NCBI RefSeq assembly: GCF_050624435.1
Contig: NC_134537.1
Location: 18,968,584 to 19,032,583, forward strand
Length of the DNA: 64,000 nt
DNA from: Tenrec ecaudatus
Lineage: Eukaryota; Chordata; Mammalia; Afrosoricida; Tenrecidae
Direction of reading: 5' to 3'
In this document: positions 21,654 through 32,454 of the stretch, one piece after another
Position numbering within the stretch: position 1 is the stretch's first letter
How the letters are laid out: each line of letters opens with the position of its first letter
The notes under the pieces: model-generated
What the model saw: the letters and a program-made list of their open reading frames with translations, nothing else
What the model was told of the DNA's origin: nothing
Database searches by the model: none
Translations under genes and position numbers: made by a program

Positions 21654-23861
21654 CTCTAGGGATACAATGGTCTATGGATGTACCATAATCTCCTTGGGTT
21701 GTGCAGAACCAGTCTTAATGATAGTTCATCTTCGATATATTTGGGCCACCTTTGTATATTTTTTTATTACTCAGACTATTTCTTCTTCTTTCTCTCTCTC
21801 ACTACCATCGATACAGAACGGACTCATATAAAAGCTCTGTAGGTTTCCGAGACTATAACTGTTTAAAGGAGCAAGAAACCAATTTCTCTCTCTCATGGAA
21901 ACACCAATGGTTTCAAACCGGCAACCATGGTGATCATAGCCCAACACATAACCACTGCACAAGCCGGTTTGTTATAGTCATTTATCAAGTTTTAAGAAAG
22001 TATCTTGATAGCAGTTTTAGCAGACCTCTGCATTTCCCACATCTCCTTAGACAGTTTTGCAATGATTTTCTGGGTGCTTTCAGTCTAGTTTCTTTCTTCT
22101 AACCAAGAGCTGACCTCATTCTCTGTGCTGAGACTTTACTACACCATTCCAACAATTCCAGAGCCATTTAATGATGTCAAACTCTCCCATAAGAGTAAAA
22201 TAATGGATATTTTAGAAATTCCTTTTCAGATAAACTGACTCTTTTGTAAATAGAGCACACAGTTTAGTTGCTGCCATAGTATAGTTCTGTTGAGTGTTTA
22301 CTAATTTTTGGTTATTATTAATAAGCCTTTCATAATTCAATGTGATTTTTAGAAAATTTGAGAGAAAAAGATGATGTGTTAAAATGTTGAACATTGCTGA
22401 ACTGGAGGTTTACTTGGACACAACCTAGGAATATAGACAATGACATGAGTTTCTTTAATCTGTGAGCAATTATGGAATTCTATTTTACTTAAAATGAGAT
22501 AAATTTCACTTCTGATGAATTATTATGATGAATAAAATGCCAAATATTATCTTTATAGTTTTTAATTTCTCTTATCATTGGATTATAGAAAGAAATGTTC
22601 TTTCTTAGGTTTAATGGATATTTGTGTGATTGGCAGCTTCCAAATTGAAGTTAGCCATAGGCAAATCACATTTTACTAATCAGAAAGGGAAAGTTATTTT
22701 GAATCAAAAATTTTTAATTGCTTTTATTATTTTAAAATATAGTGACAATTAAAATAGATTTATTCTATGCTATATTAATTAGGTATTATAACTGAATTGT
22801 AGTAGCATATTGGTTGTTTTAAAATCATCAATACATTTCATATCCAATAATGTCTCAGAAGAAATAATGAAAATACTTAAGAGGATGAATATGATTTCTG
22901 CTATTGATATTTCAAACTTACCTTGCAAAACTGTCTAAAATTCTATTTTGTATAAGAATTATTTGTAATTATTACAAGTATCAAGATTTGCAAGTCACAA
23001 ACTAAGGATGTTAAAGTACATTACAAACTTTGTAGATGAGAAAGTTTGAAAAAGTTATTTTATATAAAACAGACTTCATGTGTTTAGGGTCTTTTGATAT
23101 TTTAATATCTGCACATCCCTAAGTCTGATTACAATTATGGGCTTAGTTAATGTTGACTGCATGATTATGTGGGAGTATTTCAGGTAATACTTTAACTCAG
23201 TAATTGCCGGTGATTAATTCTATTTTCCCAGATTGTTTTTTATTTGAGTTTGAAAGTTGGCTTCTTGTTTCCTTGAGTTGTAATTGCTTCTAAATTATGC
23301 ACGAGGTTCTAAGTTCTGAGTTAATTATATCTCAGTGAGCTCTTTTAAATCAAACTCAGAAATTCCAAGGTGCACACATCATAAGGACCCATTAAAACCT
23401 TTAACATCGCCTGGGTAAAGAACTGCCATGCATGATTGATGACGGTGGCTTTTTGAAGTTCTTTCAATTCTGTGGTGCCAATCATTAAAGCATTAGGAAT
23501 TCATCTTTATTTAAGAATTCATGGAATTTCAAAACACTAAAATTATGCTGGTGAGTCTCTGGTCAATAACCCGTTATCTCAACTTCTTTGGGAAACATGC
23601 TCCTGGTCTGAATTTGGAAAGAACTACAGACACAGACATGTCGAAGTAGCAGTGATTTCACCTAACTTGCATTAATTTTATGCTCCTGAATGAAACAGAA
23701 ATCTTAGAATAAAAAGTAAGGAAATATAAGAATAAAGTTGTGCTAAGTAATGAAGAAGGTAAAATTGATGTTTAAAACATGGTTCTAATTAAATTCCCTT
23801 GTTGAATTTTTCTTTTCATTTGAAGAATAACATGAAGTTTTCTTTTTCATTTATTTAGGTA
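21654..23861. other. AT-rich unique DNA; possible conserved segment at 23330-23640
   Basis: There is a long frame at 21752-22102 (116 codons) with no domain. From 22100 the DNA is AT-rich and I recognise no repeat family over 1.7 kb, unusual for this window. 23330-23640 is less AT-rich and includes 'catgcatgattgatgacggt' and 'gccaatcattaaagcattag', which look like clustered homeobox/PBX-type motifs. It could be a conserved enhancer or simply old single-copy DNA. Confidence 0.4.
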
Positions 23862-24140
23862 ACTTGTTGTTAGTTACTAGCAAGTCAGTGCCAATCCATG
23901 ATGAACTTATAAATAACTAACTGAAACATTGCCTGTTCCATCTTCATGATTGTTGCTATATTTTGATCCATTCTTAAGCTATTTTTCACTCAACCTCTTT
24001 TAGGGGATCTCTTAATTTTGTTGTGGCTATTGTTTCCAGATAGGATGCTCTTTTCCAACTAGTCTCTTTTCTAGACGATATGTTCAAAGTATTTAAGTAC
24101 AAATCTCTCTAGCCTTGCTTCTAGGGAATGTTCTATTTCT
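23862..24140 (-). mobile_element. RTE LINE, 3' end
   Basis: On the plus strand 'ttgttgttagttactagcaa', 'ctgaaacattgcctgttcca', 'cttcatgattgttgctatat' and 'cagataggatgctcttttcc' follow the reversed RTE 3' end, to 'ccttgcttctagggaatgtt'. Very diverged. Confidence 0.7.
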
Positions 24141-24199
24141 ATTTCTTTGGGATGTGAATCAAGGGGAGATTGCTTGGACAGAAAAAAGGAATACTTTGT

Positions 24200-24460
24200 T
24201 GTTCAAAATAGGAAAAAGTATGCAGCAAGACTCTAGCCCTTCACCGTATTCTTTCTATAAACTGTGCAAATAATCTGAGAATCCAGACTAAAGAAAGAAT
24301 GCAGCATGAAGAACAGACGAAGACTCACTCACAAGCTTGTTGAATGGAAAAGACTTACAGCACGAACTGATGAAAACTTAAACAACTATAGCCGCTCACA
24401 TGTTCTGCACTGTAACATGAAGAAAATGATAATCCTCAAAACTGGACTAATAAACCGCCT
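24200..24460 (+). mobile_element. RTE LINE, RT C-terminal region
   Basis: 'aaaataggaaaaagtatgca', 'gtgcaaataatctgagaatc', 'agaatgcagcatgaagaa' and 'ataatcctcaaaactggact' then 'aataaaccgc' follow the RTE segment just after the reverse transcriptase catalytic core (compare 51198-51440). It lies 60 bases from the oppositely oriented 3' end at 23862-24140. Confidence 0.6.
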
Positions 24461-25863
24461 TACAAAAAATACAGAAGAAATTTAGATGGTCAGTAATGTT
24501 TCTACTTAAATTAAAAATCAATGTATATCGAAGCAGTCTACAAGAAATCAAACATATTTCATTGGTGAAATCTGTTAAAAGTTATCTCTTTAATATTTGA
24601 AAAAGCAAAGACTTCACTTCGATGAATAAATTGCATCTATCTCACATCACTCCTTTCAATGTCCTAATATATACAATTTTAATCAAAGCTAGGTTATGTC
24701 AAATATTAATAGAATGAACTAACTAAGAGATTAGCAGTCAACTTTTTTATAGTAGCACGATACAACTGAATGTGATAACATGAAAATAATTCTACTTTTA
24801 GTATAATGATGCAGAAAGTTGTCATGCTACAAATATCACATAAATGGCTGAAAACATGCACATGTGCACAGTAAGTGTAAGGTTGGCACGAATGTTACAT
24901 AACATCTATTTAATGTCAGAGTATTATAAATCTATGTGGAGAAATTTTATAATAAGAATAATTCATTAAAATACATAAAAATGGGGATGAATGTATGATC
25001 AAATTTTTAAAAATAACTGAAAATATTATCCTCATGTTGATTCTCAGTCAGGATGAGAGGCACTGTATCCTGCAGCGTGGGACTGTACTTCAAAGGTACG
25101 ACTTTTGAGAAACAGATTTGCAGTCATTTCTTGTGAGGTGCTTCTGATGGGTTCAAGGAACAAACCTTTCAATTAGTAGTTTAATATATAAAAAAATTGC
25201 ACTATGCAGGAATAGTCTCCAAAACACTGTATTTAACATTTTACTTCCTTCCTTGCTTTATTATGACATTAATCTGGCAGGTGTGATTCTGCTAATTTTA
25301 ATGAATATTAATTATGATTTTGCCCTATCATAAACTCCCATTGTTTGTGTAAATAGTGTCTAGTCATTTAAGAGTTTAATCTAGATAAGCCAACAATTCA
25401 CATATTAGAATTCATAGGCAGCCTATACTTGTATAATTTCCTTTTCTCAACTGTGCTTTAAATTCCATACCACTGACTAAATTGATGACACTAAGAATAC
25501 AATTACTTTATGCCCTCGGGAGGTGATTGATAATGTTCTTTAACATAAAATGAAAATGATGTTTCTCGGGTTAACCTTGATATATGAATGGAATTGGGGC
25601 TTTCACTTAATTTTAGCCCCAATCCAAAAAAAATGAACATTTATGAGTTGGACGTGCTTAATGTTTGTCCCCAGGAAGAGATAACTAAAGATATGGGTGC
25701 TACAGCAAAGTTTAGTGAAGATACTAGAGGGTGTCTGGTAATCAGAAAGAATAGCATGTGAGTTCTTGAAGGTGTGTATTCAAAGCAAGCAGATCTCTGT
25801 CATCAATGAAAAACACATGTTAGAATAATACCAGTCTGTGTGATCCAAGAAGGGTAAATAATA
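24461..25863. other. AT-rich non-coding stretch
   Basis: No gene, RNA or named repeat is seen. The region is over 65% A+T by eye, with no open frame above 60 codons. Confidence 0.5.
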
Positions 25864-25865
25864 TA

Positions 25866-26351
25866 CCGTATATACTCATGTATAAGCCAAGTTTCAGCAC
25901 AAAATGTGCTGAAAAACTGGGGTTTGGCTTATACTCGGGCCAGTGGTTTCCCAGCGAGGTGTAACATCTTGCTGGAGCCTCCACAGGTAACTGGATGAGC
26001 TCCTGTTATCTCGCAGGTGATTGCCATTTCACTGCTGTTCATTCAAAGCCCCTCTGACACTGCAGGGCTTTGGATATTTGTTTACTCACATCTAACCAAT
26101 CAGAGCCGTCCTATGACATGGACGGTTCCAATTCCCAGAAGCACCCGTAGTGATTCACTTACGCCTACAGCTGAACTGGTAAGGATGTGTCTGTGGCTGC
26201 ACTCCATTGCTCCCCTCTGGTCTGTGTTAATTCACATCCTGCATTTCTCACCCTAGGCTTATACTCAAGTCAATCGGTTTTTTTGGTTTCCCAGCTAATA
26301 ATTAGGTACCTCAGCTTGTACTCGGGTCGGCTTCTATTCGAGTATATACGG
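25866..26351 (+). mobile_element. TA-target non-autonomous DNA transposon
   Basis: The left terminus 'ccgtatatactcatgtataa' and right terminus 'ttcgagtatatacgg' are inverted repeats flanked by TA at 25864-25865 and 26352-26353, the signature of Tc1/mariner-superfamily insertion. A hairpin 'cagcacaaaatgtgctg' follows the left end. A CCAAT box ('taaccaatcagagcc', about 26093) and an ATG in 'gacatggacgg' suggest that the left part is the promoter and leader of a full element whose coding region was deleted. The right ~100 bases repeat at 26785-26870. Confidence 0.85.
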
Positions 26352-26355
26352 TAGT

Positions 26356-26520
26356 AATGCTATGGATGGCAGTGAAGACTGCGCTTTGTATGAAAATGAC
26401 AGCAGTGATGGTGATGACAGCGATCTCTGTGAGGGCAGTGCCTATGATGACCTCACACCAGCTGAAGCTCTGCATTGGGATACAGATGATGATGAGGAAT
26501 CCAGTTTTGAAGGATTTTAA
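26356..26520 (+). pseudogene. Acidic C-terminal tail of a DNA transposase
   Basis: In the frame ending at the TAA of 26518-26520, the sequence reads 'NAMDGSEDCALYENDSSDGD', then 'GSAYDDLTPAEALHWDTDDD' and ends 'EESSFEGF'. The low-complexity acidic end followed by an AT-rich 3' UTR and the family's right terminus marks it as the last ~55 codons of the autonomous relative of the TA-target element. It starts abruptly at the right edge of 25866-26351. I cannot name the transposase group with certainty; pogo/Tigger-like is a guess. The apparent 76-codon frame at 26357 is a different, meaningless frame. Confidence 0.6.
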
Positions 26521-26870
26521 CTCTTTACATTTTAGCTTGGTTGCTGATTGGGCTCAGGGAATAGTACTCTTAAGGTATCATTGTTGATACCTAATTATTT
26601 TTGTTGAACCTATTTTCCACTTACTGTACTGGTTTACTAATGTTAAATGACTTGTCCTTTTATTTATGTTTTTTATTTAAAATAAATATTTAAATACATT
26701 ATCCCACTGATGTCTCAATTTTTAGTAATTTTATTTTCATTTGTTTTGATAATTGAAACTCACCAATAGCTTCTGCATTATCCACCCTAGGCTTACACTC
26801 GAGTCAATCCGTTTTTTCTGGTTTCCCAGGTAATAATTAGGTACCTTGGCTTATACTCGAGTCTATACGG
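26521..26870 (+). mobile_element. 3' UTR and right terminus of the autonomous TA-target element
   Basis: An AT-rich 3' UTR with several AATAAA-like signals (26680-26690) leads into 'caccctaggcttacactcga' (26784), 'ggtttcccaggtaataatta' and 'cgagtctatacgg', then TA at 26871-26872. The last ~90 bases are the same right end as at 26250-26351. Confidence 0.75.
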
Positions 26871-26872
26871 TA

Positions 26873-27384
26873 ACTCAAATCTGAAGGAAGGCGTGGTGTC
26901 AGAGTCTAAATTGTGCCCTGGCTTGCAGAGGGCTATGGATAACAATAGAAGGCCAAAATCGATTTGCAGGATCCACACAAAGATTAAACCTCAGATGAAT
27001 CCACTCTGACCATAAATGAAGGCTGTGAATAGCCTTGTTATTTTAAAATGAATTATGGAAGATGTAGTTAGGTTAAATGTAATATCTTATCATTTGATTT
27101 CCATTTAAAACAGTGAAGGGGATATACCTGTGGTTAAGCCTCTGACGAATTCCTTCAGAACACGAACAGGATGTGAACAGCTTTGATACCACACAGCGTG
27201 CATTAGAAAGTGGGTGACTACAGATGTATTTAGATTAAAATTTAATACCTTATCATTTGATCACCCCTTTGACCTATTTTAAATCTGTTCAAGTTTTTAA
27301 TGTTTTCTATTTTCTTTTCAATTGAGGTTTTTTTTGTTACGGTTGTTTGGGTTTTTTTGTATGTTTTTCTGTATGTGAATATGT
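26873..27384. other. Non-coding stretch with local direct repeat
   Basis: Two similar passages, 26970-27085 and 27130-27265, both contain 'aa.cctc.gA.gAAT' then 'GTGAATAGC/GTGAACAGC', and both end in 'ATCTTATCATTTGAT' or 'ACCTTATCATTTGAT'. They form a diverged tandem duplication of about 160 bases with no named family. Confidence 0.5.
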
Positions 27385-27645
27385 TAGGCTGGGTCAACTA
27401 GAAAAATGAATCCATAGACACTCATGTATGTGTAAGAAAGCTTTATATCAAGAAATAATTATCTATTGGGAAAACATCCCAGCCCAGTTCAACTCAAGTC
27501 CATAAATCCAAAACTAGTTCATAAGTCCCCCTTCAGACACACGCAATGATGCAGAGCAACTCCAGTCAGTGTGGTACAAGGTTGTGTGGATTCAGTGGCA
27601 GTAGATGTATCCAGGGCCCTGGCAGCAACCAAGTTCAGCCATTTT
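27385..27645 (+). repeat. Interspersed repeat, family A, copy 2
   Basis: This is the sense counterpart of 1895-2460. It begins 'aggctgggtcaactagaaaa' and runs through 'gaaaacatcccagcccagtt' and 'cacacgcaatgatgcagag' to 'gcagcaaccaagttcagcc'. The similarity to copy 1 covers at least the first 160 bases. Confidence 0.6.
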
Positions 27646-27654
27646 TAATATTTT

Positions 27655-28385
27655 AAAAATATTAAGGCAAAACATGGCAACACCAATGAAAAAAATAAAC
27701 ATTTGATAAACCTTAATGGGTCAATATTCATATGGACAAATGTTGTAAACTATGAGTAATAAAGAAAATGCAAATTTAAACCATAATGAGATACAACCAC
27801 AAAGTATTACAATGCTTCAAATTAAATTGTCTGATATTACTGAGTGTGAGCCAGGATGCAGAGTACATAGAAGTCGCCTACGTTACTGTATAAAACACTT
27901 TGAAAACTATGCATACACGTCATGCCACCTAGCCACTCTACTCAAAAGAAATGTATGTATATGTCCATAAAGGACTTGTACATGAATGTTAATACCGGCG
28001 TCATTCACAACAGCCCAAACTAAGAACACTGCAAAAGATCATCAAGTGACTGAATTAACAAATATATGGTTTAATGTACAATGAAATAATATTCAACAAT
28101 TAAAAGGAAAGCGTCCCTGTTAATGCATAACACCCTGACTAAATGTGAACTCAGATTAAACAAAAGAAATTACATAAAAATATAGTAACAAAATGCAGAC
28201 TGGTATTGTTTGGGGGATGGAGCAAAAGGTAGAATCAATTGCAGAGAATCACAAGAAATATTTTGCAGGCGATGGACAGATTTTATAGCTTGCCTGTGGA
28301 TGTGATTGTTGTATTGAGCCACTAAAATTCATCTAATTATGTTTCATGATGGAAGTGTATTTTACCTAAATTCTTCTAGGACAAA
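27655..28385 (+). mobile_element. L1 LINE, 3' end of ORF2 region
   Basis: The passage 'aaagaaaatgcaaatttaaa', 'ccataatgagatacaaccac', 'gccaggatgcagagtacata', 'tgttaataccggcgtcattc', 'acaacagcccaaactaagaa' is the familiar L1 3' segment (GGGAAATGCAAATCAAAACCACAATGAGATA, CATTCACAATAGCCAAGACATGG). It is diverged beyond any open frame, so it is an old L1. Confidence 0.85.
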
Positions 28386-28439
28386 GAAGAGAAGAACGAA
28401 GAAACCAGTAACGAATTCTATACAAATAATTTGCAGTCA

Positions 28440-29205
28440 AGGAAGGAAAGAAAGAGAAATATCAATAGAACAAAAATATTAAATGAAAATTGATGAAATC
28501 ATAATTGATTCTTGATAACACTAATAAAACTGATCAATATTTGCCAAGAATGACTGAGGAAAACAGAAGGTGGTTGTGGTAAGGCATAAATAACCAGGAC
28601 TAAGTGTAAATGGAGACCATCCTTATAGATTATAAAATTATTCTAAAAAACTATGGATATAATTTTGAAATTTTCATAAAACATGAATTTACCGAGAATA
28701 TTATAATAACAACTGATGAAAGAAACTGAAGTCTAAATTACCCCTTTTCCATTAACTAAATGGAATTTATAATAAACTTTTAAAATTAAGTTATAGTCTC
28801 ACAAGTCTTTACTTAGAGGTTTATCAAATAGTAAAATGAAAAATAAAACAAACTTACATAAATGTTTTGAAATATTGGGAAGAGCGATAACACTCTCCAA
28901 GTGATTTTATAAGACAGGCACAAACCTAATGAAATAATCAGACATGATTATCTCGATAAAGGAAAACTACAGATTAATCTCTCAAGAATAGAAATATAAA
29001 AATTCTAAACAAAATATTAGGAAATAGAATCCACTATCTAAAAAGAATACATTTTGACTAAGTTGGGTATATTTCAGTGATGCGTTTGTTTTAACATTTG
29101 AAATTGAACTGATTTGATGAAATATACTAATACAATAAACAAAAACGATGATTTAAGTAGACTCAGAAAAAGATCAATACATTTCAATACAATTTTATGA
29201 TAGAT
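28440..29205 (+). mobile_element. L1 LINE, ORF2 reverse-transcriptase region
   Basis: 'aaaactacagattaatctct', 'ttctaaacaaaatattagga', 'aaaaagaatacattttgact', 'aagttgggtatatttcagtg' and 'actcagaaaaagatcaatac' run in the order of L1 ORF2 around the RT domain (AAACTACAGACCAATATCCCT, TTTATCCCAGG, GATGCAGAAAAAGC). The frame is destroyed. It lies downstream of an L1 3' end, so two separate L1 insertions adjoin here. Confidence 0.75.
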
Positions 29206-30885
29206 GAACTATTACCAAACAAGAGGCAAAGACTGGCACAACACTGAGGATGTACCCGAAACAAGGAAAGAAATCAAGAAAGGGTTAACAATACTCAGGC
29301 ATTTTCTCCATCAGGTGATTGAAAGATTGAGACAAGGATTCTACAGATTGCACTGGAGATCCTGGGCAATTCTTAGTGAAGTATAAAGGCTGACAAATAG
29401 ATCTTGAACGATGTAAAGGCCTTTCCATTTTTGTCAGTGCTTTCTTTTTGTTGTTATTTTGTTGGTCTTGACTACCTTTGTTGTTTTATTGGACTTTGCT
29501 GGGCCTTTGTGCTAATTAATGTATCTGCATGTCTATCTAGATAAGATAGGCAGGATAAATAATTTGGAGATTAAAAGATGGGGACCAATAGATATGGGAG
29601 AAGGGGATGTGAGAGAAAGGAAGGGGGTTGGGACCAACACAGGGACAAAAAACTAAAACCAATGGAGAGAAGGGCATAGGGTGCCTATTGGGGCTTAGTC
29701 AAGGGCTATGCATCAGCAAGGAATTACTAAACTCTAATGAAGGCCGAACATGATGGTCGGATAAGAGGAAAGTAAAAGGAAACAGAGGAAAGAACCAGGA
29801 GGCAAAGAATATTTATAGAGGTCTAAATACAGGCATGTACGTGTGTGTATATAAATATATATATGAGAGGGGAATAGAATTATGTACTCAAATCTATATG
29901 TTAAGAATTAAGGTTGCAGATGGACACTGGGCATTGGGCCTCAACTCAAGTCCTCCCTCAACACAAGAACACTTTGTTCTAACAATCTTGCATTCTGTGA
30001 TGCTCACCTACCCAACACAATCGCTGAAGACAAAACAGGCATGTAAGTAAATGTGGTGAGGAATGCTGAGAGTCCCCAGCTATTGAAAGATATATTGTCG
30101 GGGGCTTAAAGCCTTGAGGATACAAGCCATCTAGCTGAGTAGCAACAAAGCCCACATGGAAGAAGCACACCAGCCTGTGTGATCATGAGGTGTCAATGGC
30201 ATCTAAGACCTAGAACAAAATTATACCCAAGGTGAATGGGCCTGGTGGGAGGCATGGAGTGGAGACCCAATGCCCATCTGTATACAGTTGGACATCCCTC
30301 TGCAGAGGGGTCACAAGGAAGAAATGAGCCAGTCAGGGTGCAGTATAGCACTGATGAAACACAACTTTCTTCTAGTTCCTTGGTGCTTCCTTGCCCCTAC
30401 TATCATGACCTCAATTCTACCTTACAAATAGGATTAGACCAGAACATGCACACTGCTACAGACAAGAGCCCACTACATGGAATCCAGGATAGATAACCCC
30501 CCCAGGTCCAACAATGAGGTAAAGATTCCAGGAGGATTAGGGGAGGGTGTGGGGAGAAATGGGGAATCAATCACAAGAATCAACCTATAACCACCTCTCA
30601 GGGGGACGGACAATGGACAATGGAAAAGTTGGTGAGGGGTGATGGAGAATGATGTAAGACATGAATATAGTAATCTATAACTTATCAAAGGTTCATGAGG
30701 GAGGGCAGGAGGGGGGAAGGGGGAAGAAATGGAGAGCTGATATCAGGGGCTCAAGTGGGAAGAGAACGCTTTGAGAATGATGATGGAAGCATATGTGTTT
30801 GACACACTGCATAAATGTATGGATTGTGATAAGAGATATAAGAGCCCCCAATAAGAGTATTTAATAAAAATGATACCATCTAAAT
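29206..30885 (+). mobile_element. Probable lineage-specific L1 3' UTR
   Basis: A long non-coding unit ends 'agagcccccaataagagtat' and a short A-rich tail. Its last 360 bases align with 38370-38745: both have a G-rich polypurine run, 'gagctgat.c.a.gggctca' and 'atgta.gaat.tgatgatgg', and finish in 'gagcccYCAATAA'. A G-rich purine tract just before the end is typical of mammalian L1 3' UTRs, and the unit follows L1 ORF2 sequence on the same strand. The call rests on that context, so a different non-LTR element remains possible. Confidence 0.6.
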
Positions 30886-30969
30886 ATTTATGAAACATGA
30901 TGTACAGATTTGATGATATTCTATGATTATTCACGTCCATCAAGTCAATCCTGAATATATAGTGAACCT

Positions 30970-31097
30970 CTAGGGGGTTTCTGAGACTAAATCATTATGG
31001 CAGTAGACAGTCTCATCTTTATCCCATGGAGCAGATGGTTGGTTTGAACCACTGCTTAGTGGTTAGCAGCTCAACCCACAGTGTCACCGGGACTTCT
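30970..31097 (-). mobile_element. AfroSINE, 5' part
   Basis: 'ctcatctttatcccatggag', 'gttggtttgaaccactgctt', 'agtggttagcagctcaaccc' and 'cagtgtcaccgggacttc' are the reversed head and body start. The 3' tail is missing. Confidence 0.85.
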
Positions 31098-32418
31098 TAT
31101 CGAGGGATCAAAAGAGCCACGAAAATTCAAAAGAAAAGTGTGATTGTTATCATTACATGTCAATTCAGTGGGGCTTTGATTCTCAGTGGCTTGACAGACA
31201 CTATGTAATCATCCTTCCAGTTTATGGTCTGATACTATTGGCCAATTCGTTGGAAGAGGAATTTCTTTGGAGGTGTGGTCTGCATACATGAAATAGATGT
31301 CAAGTTCACCGAGCCTAAAGATATGGTTTTTAAACAGATACTCTGGCAAAGCTCATTCTCTTTCCATTCTTCATTTTTTTCTCATTGCTTGATTTCTGTT
31401 TTTTTTTATTTTTTATTTCTGGTTCTTGCAAAACAGAGAGCTTTCAACTTGCCTCCCAATAATGGATTTGTCAGGCTCTGCAACCATGACCTCAGTAGAA
31501 GTCAAGAGTCTCAAAGAAACCTTCAACCTGTTTCCTCAGTCATGGTTTAGGAATTATCCTCTACAATTTCATGAACCCTCTCCTCACAATAACAGGAACT
31601 ATGTCCTTCGTGTAAATGTATCTCTCTATATATGCGTCACTGGAGTTGCTTCTATGGAGAACCCAGGCTAAAAGGAAGACAAATTCATAAAGATTAGTGT
31701 ATAAAGGGGTAAATAATTATATTTCACTTAAAGAAGTCAAGAGATATTATGTTGAATTAACAAATGAGATTGATATTAACATGAAGTTATTTATCTTTAG
31801 TCTCAGCATGTAAAGCAGTAAAAAAATGTTTCCTTTGGGGAGTGGGACTGGGGTAGTGAATTTTATTACATAGTCCTTAACATCCAACTCAAAACATTTT
31901 TACCAATTCAAACTTTTTCTTAGAATTTTATACTGTGGTATTGTAGAATGCATGTGTATGGTAGAATTTTATTTTAATTGAATATTAGGGATAGTGAATA
32001 TTACAGCTTTCTGCTTGACTTCACTTGGAAATTCTCACAAGCTTCAAAAAAAAGTGTGCTCTTCCAGTACATTTTGACAGATACTCCTAATCAGGTTAAG
32101 TAGATTCTATCTACTATTTGTTGTTACATGTTAGTTGCTTTGTTGATTTATCATAAAAACATTAAATCGTTTCAAGATTTTTTCAGTTGTTTATAATTTT
32201 AACTTATTAAGTTCATTGTAATTCTGGATACACTTATTTTTATAATACATTTTTGTTTCCTTTTAAAGGTGATATTTTGTAAAGATATTAAATTATTTAG
32301 AGGGCAAAGGGTGGGGCAGGAAAATGCTTAGAGAAATAGACACTTTGAAGTGATAAAGTAATTTAAAAGGATGCACACTTTAGGATAAATTTCAAGTTGT
32401 GCCTTCAAAACTAAAATA
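31098..32418. other. Non-coding stretch, no gene
   Basis: 31270-31670 is open over 90 codons in one frame and 80 in another, with no family match. 31400-31420 is T-rich. 31680-32400 is AT-rich with no recognised repeat. Confidence 0.5.
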
Positions 32419-32454
32419 CTGCCATCTAGTCAATTTTGACTCATAGCAATTCTA

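Noticed and set aside
26357-26587. 76-codon Met-rich frame
   Set aside because: This is the wrong phase of the acidic transposase tail. The Met/Val repeats come from GATGAT codons read out of frame.
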